Part shown: piece by piece, positions 17,328 to 25,270 of the stretch
Position numbering within the stretch: the first letter of the stretch is position 1
Layout of the letters: every line of letters begins with the position of its first letter
Assembly (NCBI GenBank): GCA_045591985.1
Contig: JAZNTV010000031.1
Span: 1-56,284 of the forward strand
Direction of reading: 5' to 3'
Length of the DNA stretch: 56,284 bases
Source: SIG588 sp045591985
GTDB taxonomy: Bacteria; Bacillota; Clostridia; Oscillospirales; Acutalibacteraceae
The notes under the pieces: model-generated
What the model saw: only the letters and a program-made list of their open reading frames with translations
Database searches by the model: none
Told to the model about the DNA's origin: nothing
Made by a program: the position numbers and the translations under genes

Positions 17328-19229
17328 ATGGCTATATTGTCTGCCCACCATGTGGGCAAGCAATTCGGAGAACGCACTTTGTTTTCCGATTTGAGTTTTG
17401 AAATACATGAACACGACAAGGTGGGGTTGGTCGGCGAAAACGGCTGTGGCAAGACCACCTTGTTTCGCATGCTTACCGGTGAATATTCCATCGACGAAGG
17501 AGACGTGGTGTTTCAAAAACATGCCCGTATCGGTTATTTGGAACAGCACGCCTGTTCGGGTGAGGAACACACGTTGTGGGATGAGGTAGAGGCTGTTTTT
17601 GCACCTGTTATGGCGGTGGAACGGGAACTTGCCGCTGTAACACTCCGCTTGGAAGGGGCGGCGGCAGGGGATGCGACTCTCATAGAGCGCCAGCACGAAC
17701 TGCAAGAGCAATTCGACCGTATGGGCGGCAGTTACTACAAAAGTCGCGTGCGTTCCACGTTGCTCGGTCTGGGCTTCCCCGAAACGGCGTTTTCTCAACC
17801 CGTATCCTCCCTTTCGGGCGGCCAGAAATCCAAAGCCGCTATGGGGCGTCTTTTGTTGTCGGACGCTAATGTGCTGTTGCTTGACGAGCCGACCAACCAT
17901 TTGGACATTACATCGGTGGAATGGCTGGAAGATTTTTTGCGCGGATATGCGGGTACGGTAGTGGTCATTTCACACGATCGGTATTTTCTTGACCGTATTA
18001 CCACCCGTACGCTCGAAATTGCGAACGGGCGGCTGTATATGACCAACGGCAATTATTCGGCTCACCGCGCCGCCCGCGAAAAGGACAAAGAGGTGGAAGC
18101 ACACCACTATAAATCCCAAATGCGCGCGATTCGCAAACTGGAGGATAACATTACTCTCCTTAAAAGTTGGAATCGTGAAAAAAGTATTCGTGCCGCCGAA
18201 AGCCGTGAGAAGCGGCTGGAACGTTTGCGGGCGGAGTTGACGGTTCCTGAAAGCGAACGCGACAGTATTCGTTTCGATTTTACCGCCGAACAAGTGAGCG
18301 GTAACGAGGTGTTGAATGCCGGGGATATCTCGATGGGATTCGGCGGTAATACACTGTTTCGCGGTGCGGAACTGCACATTCGCCGTGGCGAACGGGTGTT
18401 TTTGATCGGGCCGAACGGTTGCGGAAAGACCACTCTTTTAAAGATCTTGGCGAATCGGCTTACCCCGCGCAGCGGGTATGCTTTGCCGGGTGCTAAGGTG
18501 CGCATCGGCTATTACGACCAGACGCAAGCGGGCTTAGATAACGACAAAATGGTGATCGACGAGATATGGGACAGTTATCCGCGCCTGTCGCAGACCGAAG
18601 TGCGCAACGCGCTGGCCGCCTTTTTGTTCCGCGGTGAAGACGTGTTTGCCGAAGTCGGAAAACTTTCGGGCGGTGAACGGGCACGCATTCTGCTTTTGAA
18701 ACTGATGCTTGCGCGGGATAATTTTCTTCTGCTCGACGAGCCGACCAACCACTTGGATATCACTTCGTGCGAAGCGTTGGAAGAGGCGCTGGAGGGATAC
18801 GACGGTACGGTGTTGATCGTCTCGCACGACCGCTATTTTATCGATCGTTTGGCGACCCGTGTGGTGCGCCTGACCGCGAACGGATGCGAATCCTATATCG
18901 GAAACTATACGGACTTCTTGGAAAAACAAACGGTACAGCGCGCCGAAATTGCCGTTGCGGCGCCGCCGAAAGAAAATGCCTATAAACAGCGCAAAGAAGC
19001 GGCTGCAGCACGGCGTAAACAGCAAACACAACTCGCTCGTTGCGAGGCGGCGATCGCCGAAGCAGAGGCGCAGGCGGCGTCGCTGCAGGAGGAGATGAAT
19101 TCCCCGACGGTGGCGACCGATTATGCCCGCTTGGCCGAAGTGACGGCAGAATGGGAAGCGACTTCGCGTCACCTGGAAACATTGATGGAAGAGTGGGAGA
19201 CGCTGACGCTCGCGCTGGAAGAAGAATAA
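17328..19229 (+). CDS. ABC-F family ATP-binding cassette protein
   Basis: The protein (633 residues) has two ABC domains and no membrane segment. Walker A motifs are GENGCGKTT (about residue 38) and GPNGCGKTT (about 363); signatures are LSGGQKSK and LSGGERAR; both Walker B regions read LLLDEPTNHLD. An interdomain linker rich in Arg and Lys (about 240-310) and a C-terminal coiled-coil (about 545-633) complete the ABC-F plan. ABC-F proteins act on the ribosome as translation factors or antibiotic-protection factors. The linker is not obviously that of a known resistance subgroup, and the C-terminal coil recalls Uup or YdiF. It follows the Rrf2 gene by 5 bases. Confidence 0.93.
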   Translation: MAILSAHHVGKQFGERTLFSDLSFEIHEHDKVGLVGENGCGKTTLFRMLTGEYSIDEGDVVFQKHARIGYLEQHACSGEEHTLWDEVEAVFAPVMAVERELAAVTLRLEGAAAGDATLIERQHELQEQFDRMGGSYYKSRVRSTLLGLGFPETAFSQPVSSLSGGQKSKAAMGRLLLSDANVLLLDEPTNHLDITSVEWLEDFLRGYAGTVVVISHDRYFLDRITTRTLEIANGRLYMTNGNYSAHRAAREKDKEVEAHHYKSQMRAIRKLEDNITLLKSWNREKSIRAAESREKRLERLRAELTVPESERDSIRFDFTAEQVSGNEVLNAGDISMGFGGNTLFRGAELHIRRGERVFLIGPNGCGKTTLLKILANRLTPRSGYALPGAKVRIGYYDQTQAGLDNDKMVIDEIWDSYPRLSQTEVRNALAAFLFRGEDVFAEVGKLSGGERARILLLKLMLARDNFLLLDEPTNHLDITSCEALEEALEGYDGTVLIVSHDRYFIDRLATRVVRLTANGCESYIGNYTDFLEKQTVQRAEIAVAAPPKENAYKQRKEAAAARRKQQTQLARCEAAIAEAEAQAASLQEEMNSPTVATDYARLAEVTAEWEATSRHLETLMEEWETLTLALEEE

Positions 19230-19243
19230 AATACGAAAAACGG

Positions 19244-19272
19244 TAGACAACCGCGTGGGTTTGTGGTACACT
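19244..19272 (+). promoter_or_regulatory. Promoter of the Nudix-CDF-ligase gene cluster
   Basis: TAGACA (19244-19249), a 17-bp spacer and TACACT (19267-19272) lie 15 bases after the ABC-F stop. Confidence 0.6.
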
Positions 19273-19303
19273 GTAAGAAATTGGATGTTGAGGAGGTGAG
19301 CAA

Positions 19304-19825
19304 ATGGAGAAGTGGGATCTTTTGGATGCACAGGGCAACGCGACAGGGCGTACCATCATTCGCGGTGAGCGGTTGCAGGCCGGACAATACCATTTGGTAG
19401 TACACATTTGGATCGTGGACAGCCACGGCCGTTTGCTCATTCAAAAACGATCGCCCACCTTGCGACTGATGCCCGGCATTTGGGCGGCTACCGGCGGGTC
19501 GGCGGTATCGGGCGAAATTTCGTCGGATGCGGCGCGCCGCGAGCTGGCGGAAGAACTCGGCATTTTGACTTACCCGAATGAACTGGAGTATCTCGGCCGT
19601 TTACGCCGTCGCAACTCGCTGTGTGATTTGTGGTTGCTTCGTTCCGATGTGGCGGAGGAGACGTTACATCTGCAAAAGGAAGAGGTTGCCCGCGCCATGT
19701 GGGTGACGTGGGATGAGTTGATGGATATGGTGCGTCAACGTCGTTATCACAATTACGGTCGCCAGTATTTTGCGTGGTTGCACCGTCATATTTACGGAGA
19801 GGATGGCGAACCGCGTGCGGATTGA
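19304..19825 (+). CDS. Nudix hydrolase
   Basis: The 173-residue protein carries an intact Nudix box at about residues 66-88 (G-x5-E-x7-REL-x-EEL-G, ending ARRELAEELGI), which binds the metal used to hydrolyse nucleoside diphosphate-linked compounds. The context LLIQKRSPTLRLMPGIWAATGG resembles the YfcD/isopentenyl-diphosphate isomerase-like branch. The actual substrate is unknown. An AGGAGGTG ribosome site precedes the ATG at a normal distance. Its 3' end overlaps the cation transporter gene by 23 bases. Confidence 0.92.
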   Translation: MEKWDLLDAQGNATGRTIIRGERLQAGQYHLVVHIWIVDSHGRLLIQKRSPTLRLMPGIWAATGGSAVSGEISSDAARRELAEELGILTYPNELEYLGRLRRRNSLCDLWLLRSDVAEETLHLQKEEVARAMWVTWDELMDMVRQRRYHNYGRQYFAWLHRHIYGEDGEPRAD

Positions 19826-20981
19826 GCGGTTGTTGAATCGTTTGGTGAAAAAAGGAACATTGGGTGACGAACAGGCCGCCCGTTTCGCGTATGGTAAGGT
19901 CGCGGGATGGGTCGGTCTCGGTGCCAATGTTCTTTTGTTTTTTATGAAGGTATTGGCAGGTGCGATCGCGGGCAGTGTGGCCATTGTGGCGGATGCGTTC
20001 AACAACTTGTCGGATGCCGGCTCATCGCTTGTGACCTTGGTGGGATTTCGCCTGTCCGAAGCGCCGCCCGATCGTGAGCATCCGTTTGGCCACGGGCGCA
20101 TGGAATATCTTTCCGCCATGGCAGTGGCGGCACTCATCATGGTAGCGGGTGTGGAGCTTTTAAAGACTGCAGTGGAGAAGATCTTCCATCCGGCGGTGTT
20201 GTCGTTTCGATGGTTACCCGTCATCATTTTGGTGGTGTCGGTCCTCATAAAGGGCGGCATGGCGTGGTTCTATCGTCGTGTGGACAGGGTGGTGGATTCG
20301 CAGACATTGCGAGCCGCCGCGACCGACAGTCGCAACGACATTCTTTGCACGGCAGGGGTGCTTGTGTCCACCGTGGTGGGCAGTGTGGCCGATATCGCAC
20401 TCGACGGATATGTGGGTGTGTTGGTGGCGCTGTTCGTTATGTGGTCCGGTTTTTCGGTGATGCGCGAAACGGTATCGCCGTTGTTGGGGCAAGCGCCCGA
20501 CCCGGCGTTGGTGAAAGGCGTCAAGGAAACGGTGTTGAGCTATGCCGGCATTGTGGGCGTACACGACTTGATGGTACACAACTACGGGCCGGGTCGCCTT
20601 GTGTTGTCGCTTCACGCCGAAGTGCCGTGTGAAGGGGATATGATGAAAAGTCACGATCTCATCGATTGTATCGAACGGGATTTGGCCGAGCGGTTTTGTG
20701 CGGTGGTGTGTATTCATATGGATCCGGTAGACACGGCGGATGAGCGCGTGGGGCAATTGCGTATGCTCACGCAAACGGTGATGGAAGATGTGGATGCGGT
20801 GTTGTCACTCCACGATTTTCGGGTGGTGTTCGGCGAAACGCACACCAATGTGATTTTCGACTTGGTTATACCGTTTCAACACAAAGCTCCCGCGGATACG
20901 GTGCGGGAGATCGAGCGTCGCTTACAGGTGATCGATCCGCACTTGCGGGTGGTGGCAACGGTGGAACATACCTTCGAATGA
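19803..20981 (+). CDS. Cation diffusion facilitator (CDF) family transporter
   Basis: The 392-residue protein is a proton-coupled divalent cation exporter of the CDF family. The first helices hold the metal site DAFNNLSDAGSS, followed by HPFGHGRMEYLSAM and AATDSRNDI, the paired histidine/aspartate sets of the family. Six membrane helices precede a cytosolic MTP-like domain with HDLMVHNYGPG and an additional C-terminal extension of about 90 residues. That longer C-terminus resembles clostridial CDF proteins often annotated as zinc or iron exporters; the metal cannot be told here. The start overlaps the Nudix gene, with GGAG a few bases upstream. Confidence 0.92.
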   Translation: MANRVRIERLLNRLVKKGTLGDEQAARFAYGKVAGWVGLGANVLLFFMKVLAGAIAGSVAIVADAFNNLSDAGSSLVTLVGFRLSEAPPDREHPFGHGRMEYLSAMAVAALIMVAGVELLKTAVEKIFHPAVLSFRWLPVIILVVSVLIKGGMAWFYRRVDRVVDSQTLRAAATDSRNDILCTAGVLVSTVVGSVADIALDGYVGVLVALFVMWSGFSVMRETVSPLLGQAPDPALVKGVKETVLSYAGIVGVHDLMVHNYGPGRLVLSLHAEVPCEGDMMKSHDLIDCIERDLAERFCAVVCIHMDPVDTADERVGQLRMLTQTVMEDVDAVLSLHDFRVVFGETHTNVIFDLVIPFQHKAPADTVREIERRLQVIDPHLRVVATVEHTFE

Positions 20982-20990
20982 GGTGGGGAT

Positions 20991-21881
20991 ATGGCATACT
21001 ATTTGGTGTATAACGGCTTTTGGAATCCGAACGGGTTGCCCGAATCGGCTGCCGCGCTGGTGACCGCCGCCGAATGCGAAGGCCTGTCTCTTACAGCCAC
21101 GCCCAACACGGCGTGGATCGCGAAATACGACGGATGCGGTACAACGGTCGGCGGAGCACACGGTGAACTGTGTCGTGACGACGTGGTACTGTTTTGGGAT
21201 AAAGACACGCGCCTGGCTCATGCGATGGAAGCGGTGGGGGCGCGCTTGTTCAATACCGCCACAGCGGTGGAGATGTGTGACGATAAATTGAAGACCCATG
21301 CATTGCTTGCCGAAGCGGGGCTACCCATGCCGAAAACGTTGGCCGCCCCGATGACCTATGTGGAAAATTCGGCAGCAGGGTGTGCGACCTTTTGGGAGGA
21401 AGCCGAGCGGATACTGGGATTTCCCATGGTGGTAAAAGAGTGTTTCGGTTCACTCGGTGGACAGGTGTATTTGGCAAAGGATCGCCTTGAGTTGGAAACA
21501 CTGACACTTTCGATGGGGGCCAAACCTTTTTTGGCGCAGCAGTTTCTTGCTTCCTCGGCGGGAGACGATAAACGATTGTATGTGGTGGGCGACCGCGTGG
21601 CGGCGGCTATGCACCGTCACTCGGATACGGATTTCCGCGCGAACATCGAAAACGGCGGGGTGGGGTTTGCCTATACGCCGACGAACGAGGAATGCGAACT
21701 GGCGTTGTCTGCCTGCCGTGCGTTGGGGTTGCATTTCGGCGGGGTGGACATTCTGGACAGCGAGCAAGGGCCGCTGTTGTGTGAGATCAACTCCAACGCC
21801 CATATGGCGGGCATTACCGCCGCTACCGGTGTGGATGTAGCACGAGCAATTATTCGATACGTAAAGGAGTGTGCCCCATGA
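20991..21881 (+). CDS. ATP-grasp ligase, RimK-like
   Basis: The 296-residue protein has the ATP-grasp fold of the RimK family, which joins amino acids to a carboxylate with ATP. FPMVVKECFGSLGGQVYL holds the nucleotide-binding Lys and glycine loop. GVDILDSEQGPLLCEINSNAHMAG (about residues 257-280) contains the metal-binding Asp, Glu and Asn. The N-terminal region (VLFWDKDTRLAHAMEAVGARLFN) is typical of RimK-like domains. The substrate is unknown: candidates are protein-tail glutamylation or peptide ligation. It lies 9 bases after the CDF gene and overlaps the next gene as ATGA. Confidence 0.87.
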   Translation: MAYYLVYNGFWNPNGLPESAAALVTAAECEGLSLTATPNTAWIAKYDGCGTTVGGAHGELCRDDVVLFWDKDTRLAHAMEAVGARLFNTATAVEMCDDKLKTHALLAEAGLPMPKTLAAPMTYVENSAAGCATFWEEAERILGFPMVVKECFGSLGGQVYLAKDRLELETLTLSMGAKPFLAQQFLASSAGDDKRLYVVGDRVAAAMHRHSDTDFRANIENGGVGFAYTPTNEECELALSACRALGLHFGGVDILDSEQGPLLCEINSNAHMAGITAATGVDVARAIIRYVKECAP

Positions 21882-22333
21882 GTGATATGTTGGTAAACGT
21901 ATACGCTCTTCCCGCACCACCGACGACGGAAGAAGGCGTCCGTATTACACGGGTGCTGCCGCCTGATTTCGGTAAAGTTGCAGCTTTTGTCGAGTCGCAT
22001 TTCGGTGAAGGATGGGCGCACGAGTGCCAAGCGGCCCTTTACCAAACACCGCCCGCTTGTTTTGTGGCGGTGCGGGAACAGGCGATAGTCGGGTTTGCCT
22101 GTTACGATGCGACAGCACGCGGTATGTTCGGCCCCCTCGGGGTGGATGCCGCGGAACGCAGACACGGTATAGGAGCGGCGCTGACCTATCGGTGTATGGA
22201 AGCGATGAGAGAGGCAGGCTATGCTTATGCTGTGATCGGTTGGTGTGACGGTAAAGAATCGTTTTATGCGCGCACGGTGGGGGCGACGCCGATCGAAAAC
22301 ACGGGGGATACCGTGTATAGCCGTATGATATAA
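21878..22333 (+). CDS. GNAT family N-acetyltransferase
   Basis: The 151-residue protein shows the GNAT acetyl-CoA motif GVDAAERRHGIGAALTYRCMEAMREAGYAYAVIG, followed by FYARTVGATPIE. The ATG at 21878 overlaps the ligase stop and has AAAGGAG at 8-nt spacing, so translation is probably coupled to the ATP-grasp gene. The substrate is unknown. The ligase-acetyltransferase pair may modify one small molecule or peptide in turn, but that is only inference from neighbourhood. Confidence 0.88.
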   Translation: MSDMLVNVYALPAPPTTEEGVRITRVLPPDFGKVAAFVESHFGEGWAHECQAALYQTPPACFVAVREQAIVGFACYDATARGMFGPLGVDAAERRHGIGAALTYRCMEAMREAGYAYAVIGWCDGKESFYARTVGATPIENTGDTVYSRMI

Positions 22334-22346
22334 AGGAGTGATGGTT

Positions 22347-22781
22347 GTGAATACCAAAGGACAAACAGCAAGAGAATTGTTTGGGCAGGGATATAATTGT
22401 GCCCAGGCGGTGGCAGGTGCGTTTGCCGACGAGATGGGTTTGCCGCTCGACACGGCGGTGCGTATGGTATCCGGTTTCGGCGGCGGCATGGGTCGTCTGC
22501 GGGAGGTGTGCGGCGCGTTTTCGGGCGTAGTGTTTGTGATGGGCACGTTGTACGGTTACGATGACGCGGCGGCCGACGAGGAAAAGAAACGCTTGTATGC
22601 GGATATTCAAGAGGCAGCGGCCGCTTTCCGCGGAGCAAACGGGTCGCTTATCTGTCGTGAATTGCTGGAAACGCGCGCCGGTGCCGCGACGGCGAACGGT
22701 CACAATCCGCTGTGCGGTGATATGGTGGAAAGCGCCGCAACGTTGATGGAAGCGTTTATAAACGCACACCCGTTGGGGTGA
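22347..22781 (+). CDS. C_GCAxxG_C_C family redox-type protein
   Basis: This 144-residue protein belongs to the family named after its cysteine pattern: GYNCAQAV, then FGGGMGRLREVCGAFSG, then LCRELL and LCGDMV near the end. The four cysteines suggest a metal or Fe-S site, and some members lie beside oxidoreductases; the reaction is not known. The GTG at 22347 is preferred as start because AAAGGAG lies 8 bases upstream; the ATG at 22341 would be only 2 bases from it. A strong terminator follows, so it closes the cluster that starts at the Nudix gene. Confidence 0.88.
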   Translation: MNTKGQTARELFGQGYNCAQAVAGAFADEMGLPLDTAVRMVSGFGGGMGRLREVCGAFSGVVFVMGTLYGYDDAAADEEKKRLYADIQEAAAAFRGANGSLICRELLETRAGAATANGHNPLCGDMVESAATLMEAFINAHPLG

Positions 22782-22816
22782 CGGAACGCTCAGTGTTTGT
22801 TGTTATAGATAGTAAA

Positions 22817-22844
22817 AACGCTCCTCAGACGAGGAGCGTTTTTT
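22817..22844 (+). terminator. Intrinsic terminator
   Basis: A perfect 10-bp stem (AACGCTCCTC) with a 4-nt loop is followed by six T. Confidence 0.9.
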
Positions 22845-22888
22845 GGCAGTTGAATTCCGTGAACCCTCTTTATCTTTTCGGCGTGGTG

Positions 22889-22897
22889 TGGTATAAT
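22889..22897 (+). promoter_or_regulatory. Extended -10 promoter of bioY
   Basis: TGGTATAAT is a consensus extended -10 element (TGnTATAAT), 34 bases before the bioY start. No good -35 hexamer lies at the right distance. Confidence 0.6.
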
Positions 22898-22930
22898 GGG
22901 CAAAAAACGAAAACGACGGGAGGCAGAGAC

Positions 22931-23440
22931 ATGCAAAAGACGGTTGTTTTAGCGCAATGTGCGTTGTCGGCGGCCATGCTGGCGCTGTGTGCATGGGTCG
23001 TTGTGCCGACCGTCGTGCCGTTTACATTGCAATCCCTCGGTGTATATCTCGCACTGTTGTTGCTCGGCGGAAAATACGGGACCATAACCGTGGCAACGTA
23101 TTTGTTGCTTGGTGCGGTGGGACTGCCCGTCTTTGCGGGCGGCGGCAGTGGTATCGGTGTGTTGTGCGGTGTGACCGGCGGCTTTTTGTGGGGCTTTTTG
23201 CTGATCGCGTTGGTGTTTTGGTTGTGGCATCCGAAAACGACAAAAGGGCGTATGGCGGCGTTGGCAGTGGGGCAGGTACTTTGTTATCTTGTCGGCACCG
23301 TATGGTTTTCCGCTTTATCGGGTGATCGTCTGGGTGTGTCGTTTATTACTTGTGTGTTGCCCTTCGTGTTGCCCGATGCGCTTAAAACGGCGTTGTCGTT
23401 GTGGTTGGCGCCCCGCATACGGAAAGCGGCAAAACTTTAA
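22931..23440 (+). CDS. bioY: Biotin transporter BioY (ECF S component)
   Basis: The 169-residue protein has about six membrane helices and the BioY pattern: VPFTLQSLGVYLALLLLGGKYG, LLGAVGLPVFAGGGSGIGVL and TGGFLWGFL. BioY binds biotin and works with the shared EcfAAT energy-coupling module, which is not in this window. The ATG at 22931 follows GGGAGG. No biotin operator or biotin synthesis gene is seen nearby, so uptake may be the cell's main biotin source, which is inference. Confidence 0.93.
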   Translation: MQKTVVLAQCALSAAMLALCAWVVVPTVVPFTLQSLGVYLALLLLGGKYGTITVATYLLLGAVGLPVFAGGGSGIGVLCGVTGGFLWGFLLIALVFWLWHPKTTKGRMAALAVGQVLCYLVGTVWFSALSGDRLGVSFITCVLPFVLPDALKTALSLWLAPRIRKAAKL

Positions 23441-23499
23441 AAACTGTTCATACGATTGTCACAATTTCCGCTTATACTAAATGGCAAGGAGTGGATGAC

Positions 23500-23910
23500 A
23501 TGTTTCAACGGTTACAATATACATTGACGCGGTTTATGCAGGGGCGCTACGGTGTGGACGCGTTGCAAAAAGCGCTTATGTGGGTATACGGCGGTGTGAT
23601 CGTGCTCAATCTGTTTTTGAACAGCCGCGTGCTTATCGTGCTTGAATTTTTGTTGTTGGGGTGGCTTTTGTTTCGCACGCTTTCCCGCAATATTCCTGCT
23701 CGTATGCGGGAAAATGAGTGGTATTGGAAACGGTCGGCGGGCGTGCGCCGCTTGGCAAAACTTCAAAAACATCGTTGGTGCGACCGTAAAACACACGTCT
23801 ATCGCGTCTGTCCGCACTGCAAAGCCGCGGTGCGTTTTTCCAAAACCAATCGTGGCCGCCACGCCTGTGATTGCCCGCGTTGTCGCAAAGAATTTCAAGT
23901 AAAGATATAA
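23500..23910 (+). CDS. Small membrane protein with C-terminal zinc ribbon
   Basis: This 136-residue protein has a short amphipathic start, two closely spaced membrane helices (about residues 27-62), a basic linker, and a zinc ribbon at the end: RVCPHCKAAVRF followed by CDCPRCRKEFQ, giving two CxxC pairs. Homologues of this layout are common in Clostridia, but I know no assigned function. AAGGAG lies 7 bases before the ATG. The inverted repeat that follows probably terminates its transcript just ahead of spoIIID. Confidence 0.8.
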   Translation: MFQRLQYTLTRFMQGRYGVDALQKALMWVYGGVIVLNLFLNSRVLIVLEFLLLGWLLFRTLSRNIPARMRENEWYWKRSAGVRRLAKLQKHRWCDRKTHVYRVCPHCKAAVRFSKTNRGRHACDCPRCRKEFQVKI

Positions 23911-23915
23911 TAAAT

Positions 23916-23966
23916 AAAACACCCCATCCATATAGTGTAGAGAACACAGTAGGGATGAGGTGTTTT
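23916..23966 (+). terminator. Inverted repeat: upstream terminator whose 3' arm holds the spoIIID ribosome site
   Basis: The left arm 23916-23929 (AAAACACCCCATCC) pairs with the right arm 23953-23966 (GGATGAGGTGTTTT) over 14 bp with one mismatch; the loop is 23 nt. The run of T at 23963-23966 makes it a terminator for the preceding gene. The right arm contains GAGG, the only ribosome site for the spoIIID ATG at 23969. In a read-through RNA the site would be closed. A promoter inside or near the loop would give an RNA lacking the left arm. Confidence 0.7.
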
Positions 23967-23968
23967 CT

Positions 23969-24220
23969 ATGAAGGGAGTTGTGGAGGAGCGCGCGGTCGA
24001 ACTCGGGGTGTATATCATCGAAAATAACGCCACCGTGCGAGCGACCGCCAAAAAATTTCATATCAGTAAAAGTACGGTACACAAAGATGTGGCGTGCCGC
24101 TTACGTACTCTCGATCCGCATTTATACGGGCAGGTACGCGGCGTGTTGGAAGTCAACAAAGCGCAACGACACATTCGCGGCGGACTTGCCACACGCGAAA
24201 AATATCAACAGGAACGCTGA
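23969..24220 (+). CDS. spoIIID: Sporulation transcription factor SpoIIID
   Basis: The 83-residue protein matches SpoIIID, the mother-cell regulator that modulates SigE-dependent genes and helps switch on sigK. ERAVELGVYIIENNATVRATAKKFHISKSTVHKDV forms the helix-turn-helix, and the basic tail NKAQRHIRGGLATREKYQQ binds the minor groove in the known protein. The start at 23969 has GAGG 8 bases upstream. The gene shows the organism belongs to a spore-forming lineage, though it does not prove that it sporulates. Confidence 0.95.
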   Translation: MKGVVEERAVELGVYIIENNATVRATAKKFHISKSTVHKDVACRLRTLDPHLYGQVRGVLEVNKAQRHIRGGLATREKYQQER

Positions 24221-24226
24221 AAAGAC

Positions 24227-24255
24227 TTGCAATCTGTGTTTTGGGGTATTATAAT
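24227..24255 (+). promoter_or_regulatory. Promoter of the DUF1858 gene
   Basis: TTGCAA (24227-24232), 17 bp, then a perfect TATAAT (24250-24255). Confidence 0.88.
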
Positions 24256-24292
24256 AGGGGATGTAGAATAAAAATAAAGGAGATAACAAACT

Positions 24293-24487
24293 ATGATTAC
24301 CAAAGATACGTTGATCGGCGATATTCTGGATATGGACCGCACGGTGGCGCCCTATTTCTTGGAAATGGGCATGCATTGTCTCGGTTGCCCCTCTGCTCGC
24401 AGTGAGACGGTGGCACAGGCGTGCGAAGTGCACGGTGTGGATTGTGACGAGTTGGTTGCCAAACTCAACGCGCACATGTCGAAATAA
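24293..24487 (+). CDS. DUF1858 domain protein
   Basis: This 64-residue protein is a complete DUF1858 domain: MITKDTLIGDILDMDRTVAPYF, then MGMHCLGCPSARSETVAQAC. DUF1858 is related to the N-terminal domain of hybrid-cluster-type proteins and often occurs as a stand-alone small protein in anaerobes, with the CxxC pair (HCLGC) probably binding metal or an electron carrier. The role is unknown. AAAGGAGATAAC precedes the ATG; its own promoter and a strong terminator make it a single-gene unit. Confidence 0.92.
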   Translation: MITKDTLIGDILDMDRTVAPYFLEMGMHCLGCPSARSETVAQACEVHGVDCDELVAKLNAHMSK

Positions 24488-24503
24488 GAGGAAGAACCAA
24501 ACC

Positions 24504-24535
24504 AAGCGGGCAGACCAACCGTCTGCCCGCTTGTT
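24504..24535 (+). terminator. Intrinsic terminator of the DUF1858 gene
   Basis: A perfect 12-bp stem (AAGCGGGCAGAC with its complement at 24521-24532) closes a 5-nt loop and is followed by GTTTA. Confidence 0.85.
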
Positions 24536-24554
24536 TACAACTGGAGGTCGCGAT

Positions 24555-25235
24555 ATGAAAGAGTTGGGCGTGCGGCTGTCGGCCGTGGCGGCGCGGATAC
24601 GGGAAGGCGCGCGGGTGGCAGACATCGGTACCGATCACGCGCTGTTGCCTGTGTGGCTTTTGCAAAATGGGCGGTGTCCGGCGGCTGTGGCGTCGGATAT
24701 CGGAGAAGGGCCTGCCGCTGCCGCTCGTCGCACGGTTAGCGGTGCCGGCTTGGAATCGGCGATCTCGGTGCGTGTGGGAGACGGACTGGCTTCCCTGTTG
24801 CCCGACGAGGCGGACGATATCGTGATCGCCGGTATGGGCGGTGAAACGATTGCCGAAATCTTGTCGGCAGCGCCGTGGGTGGCGGATGCCCGCTATCGTT
24901 TGGTGTTGCAACCAATGTCGAAACCCGAACGATTGCGCCGGTTTTTGGCAGAGAATGGGTTTGAGATCATCGAGGAAGACGTGGTCGCGGAGGGAGAACG
25001 CCTATACATCGTGATGACAGCCGTTTTCACGGGAGTGTGTAGTGAACCGGGACTTGCCACGGCGCTGATAGGCCGCATACCGCACACGAAAAACGGGATC
25101 CGATATGTGCAAAAACTGGGGGGCAGAATAGCGGAACACCTGTCGGGACTGCCCCTGCGGGAAGAGTACGATGCCGAACGTCGTGAGCTCTTGGTGGTAG
25201 CTCAAGCCGTTACCGTGTGGTTGAAAGATTGTTGA
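24555..25235 (+). CDS. trmK: tRNA (adenine(22)-N(1))-methyltransferase TrmK
   Basis: TrmK methylates N1 of A22 in the D-arm of tRNAs such as tRNA-Ser and tRNA-Tyr, using SAM. In this 226-residue protein ARVADIGTDHALLPVWLL is motif I of the SAM fold, DIVIAGMGGETIAEIL holds the family GMGGE motif, and QPMSKPERLRRFLAENGF follows as in Bacillus TrmK. CTGGAGGTCG precedes the ATG at 24555. It is followed 35 bases later by rqcH; in many Firmicutes trmK instead lies beside the GTP cyclohydrolase-like gene nif3, which is absent here. Confidence 0.92.
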   Translation: MKELGVRLSAVAARIREGARVADIGTDHALLPVWLLQNGRCPAAVASDIGEGPAAAARRTVSGAGLESAISVRVGDGLASLLPDEADDIVIAGMGGETIAEILSAAPWVADARYRLVLQPMSKPERLRRFLAENGFEIIEEDVVAEGERLYIVMTAVFTGVCSEPGLATALIGRIPHTKNGIRYVQKLGGRIAEHLSGLPLREEYDAERRELLVVAQAVTVWLKDC

Positions 25236-25270
25236 AAAGGTTGATAACTTTACAGAGGTAGGTGAGGGAT

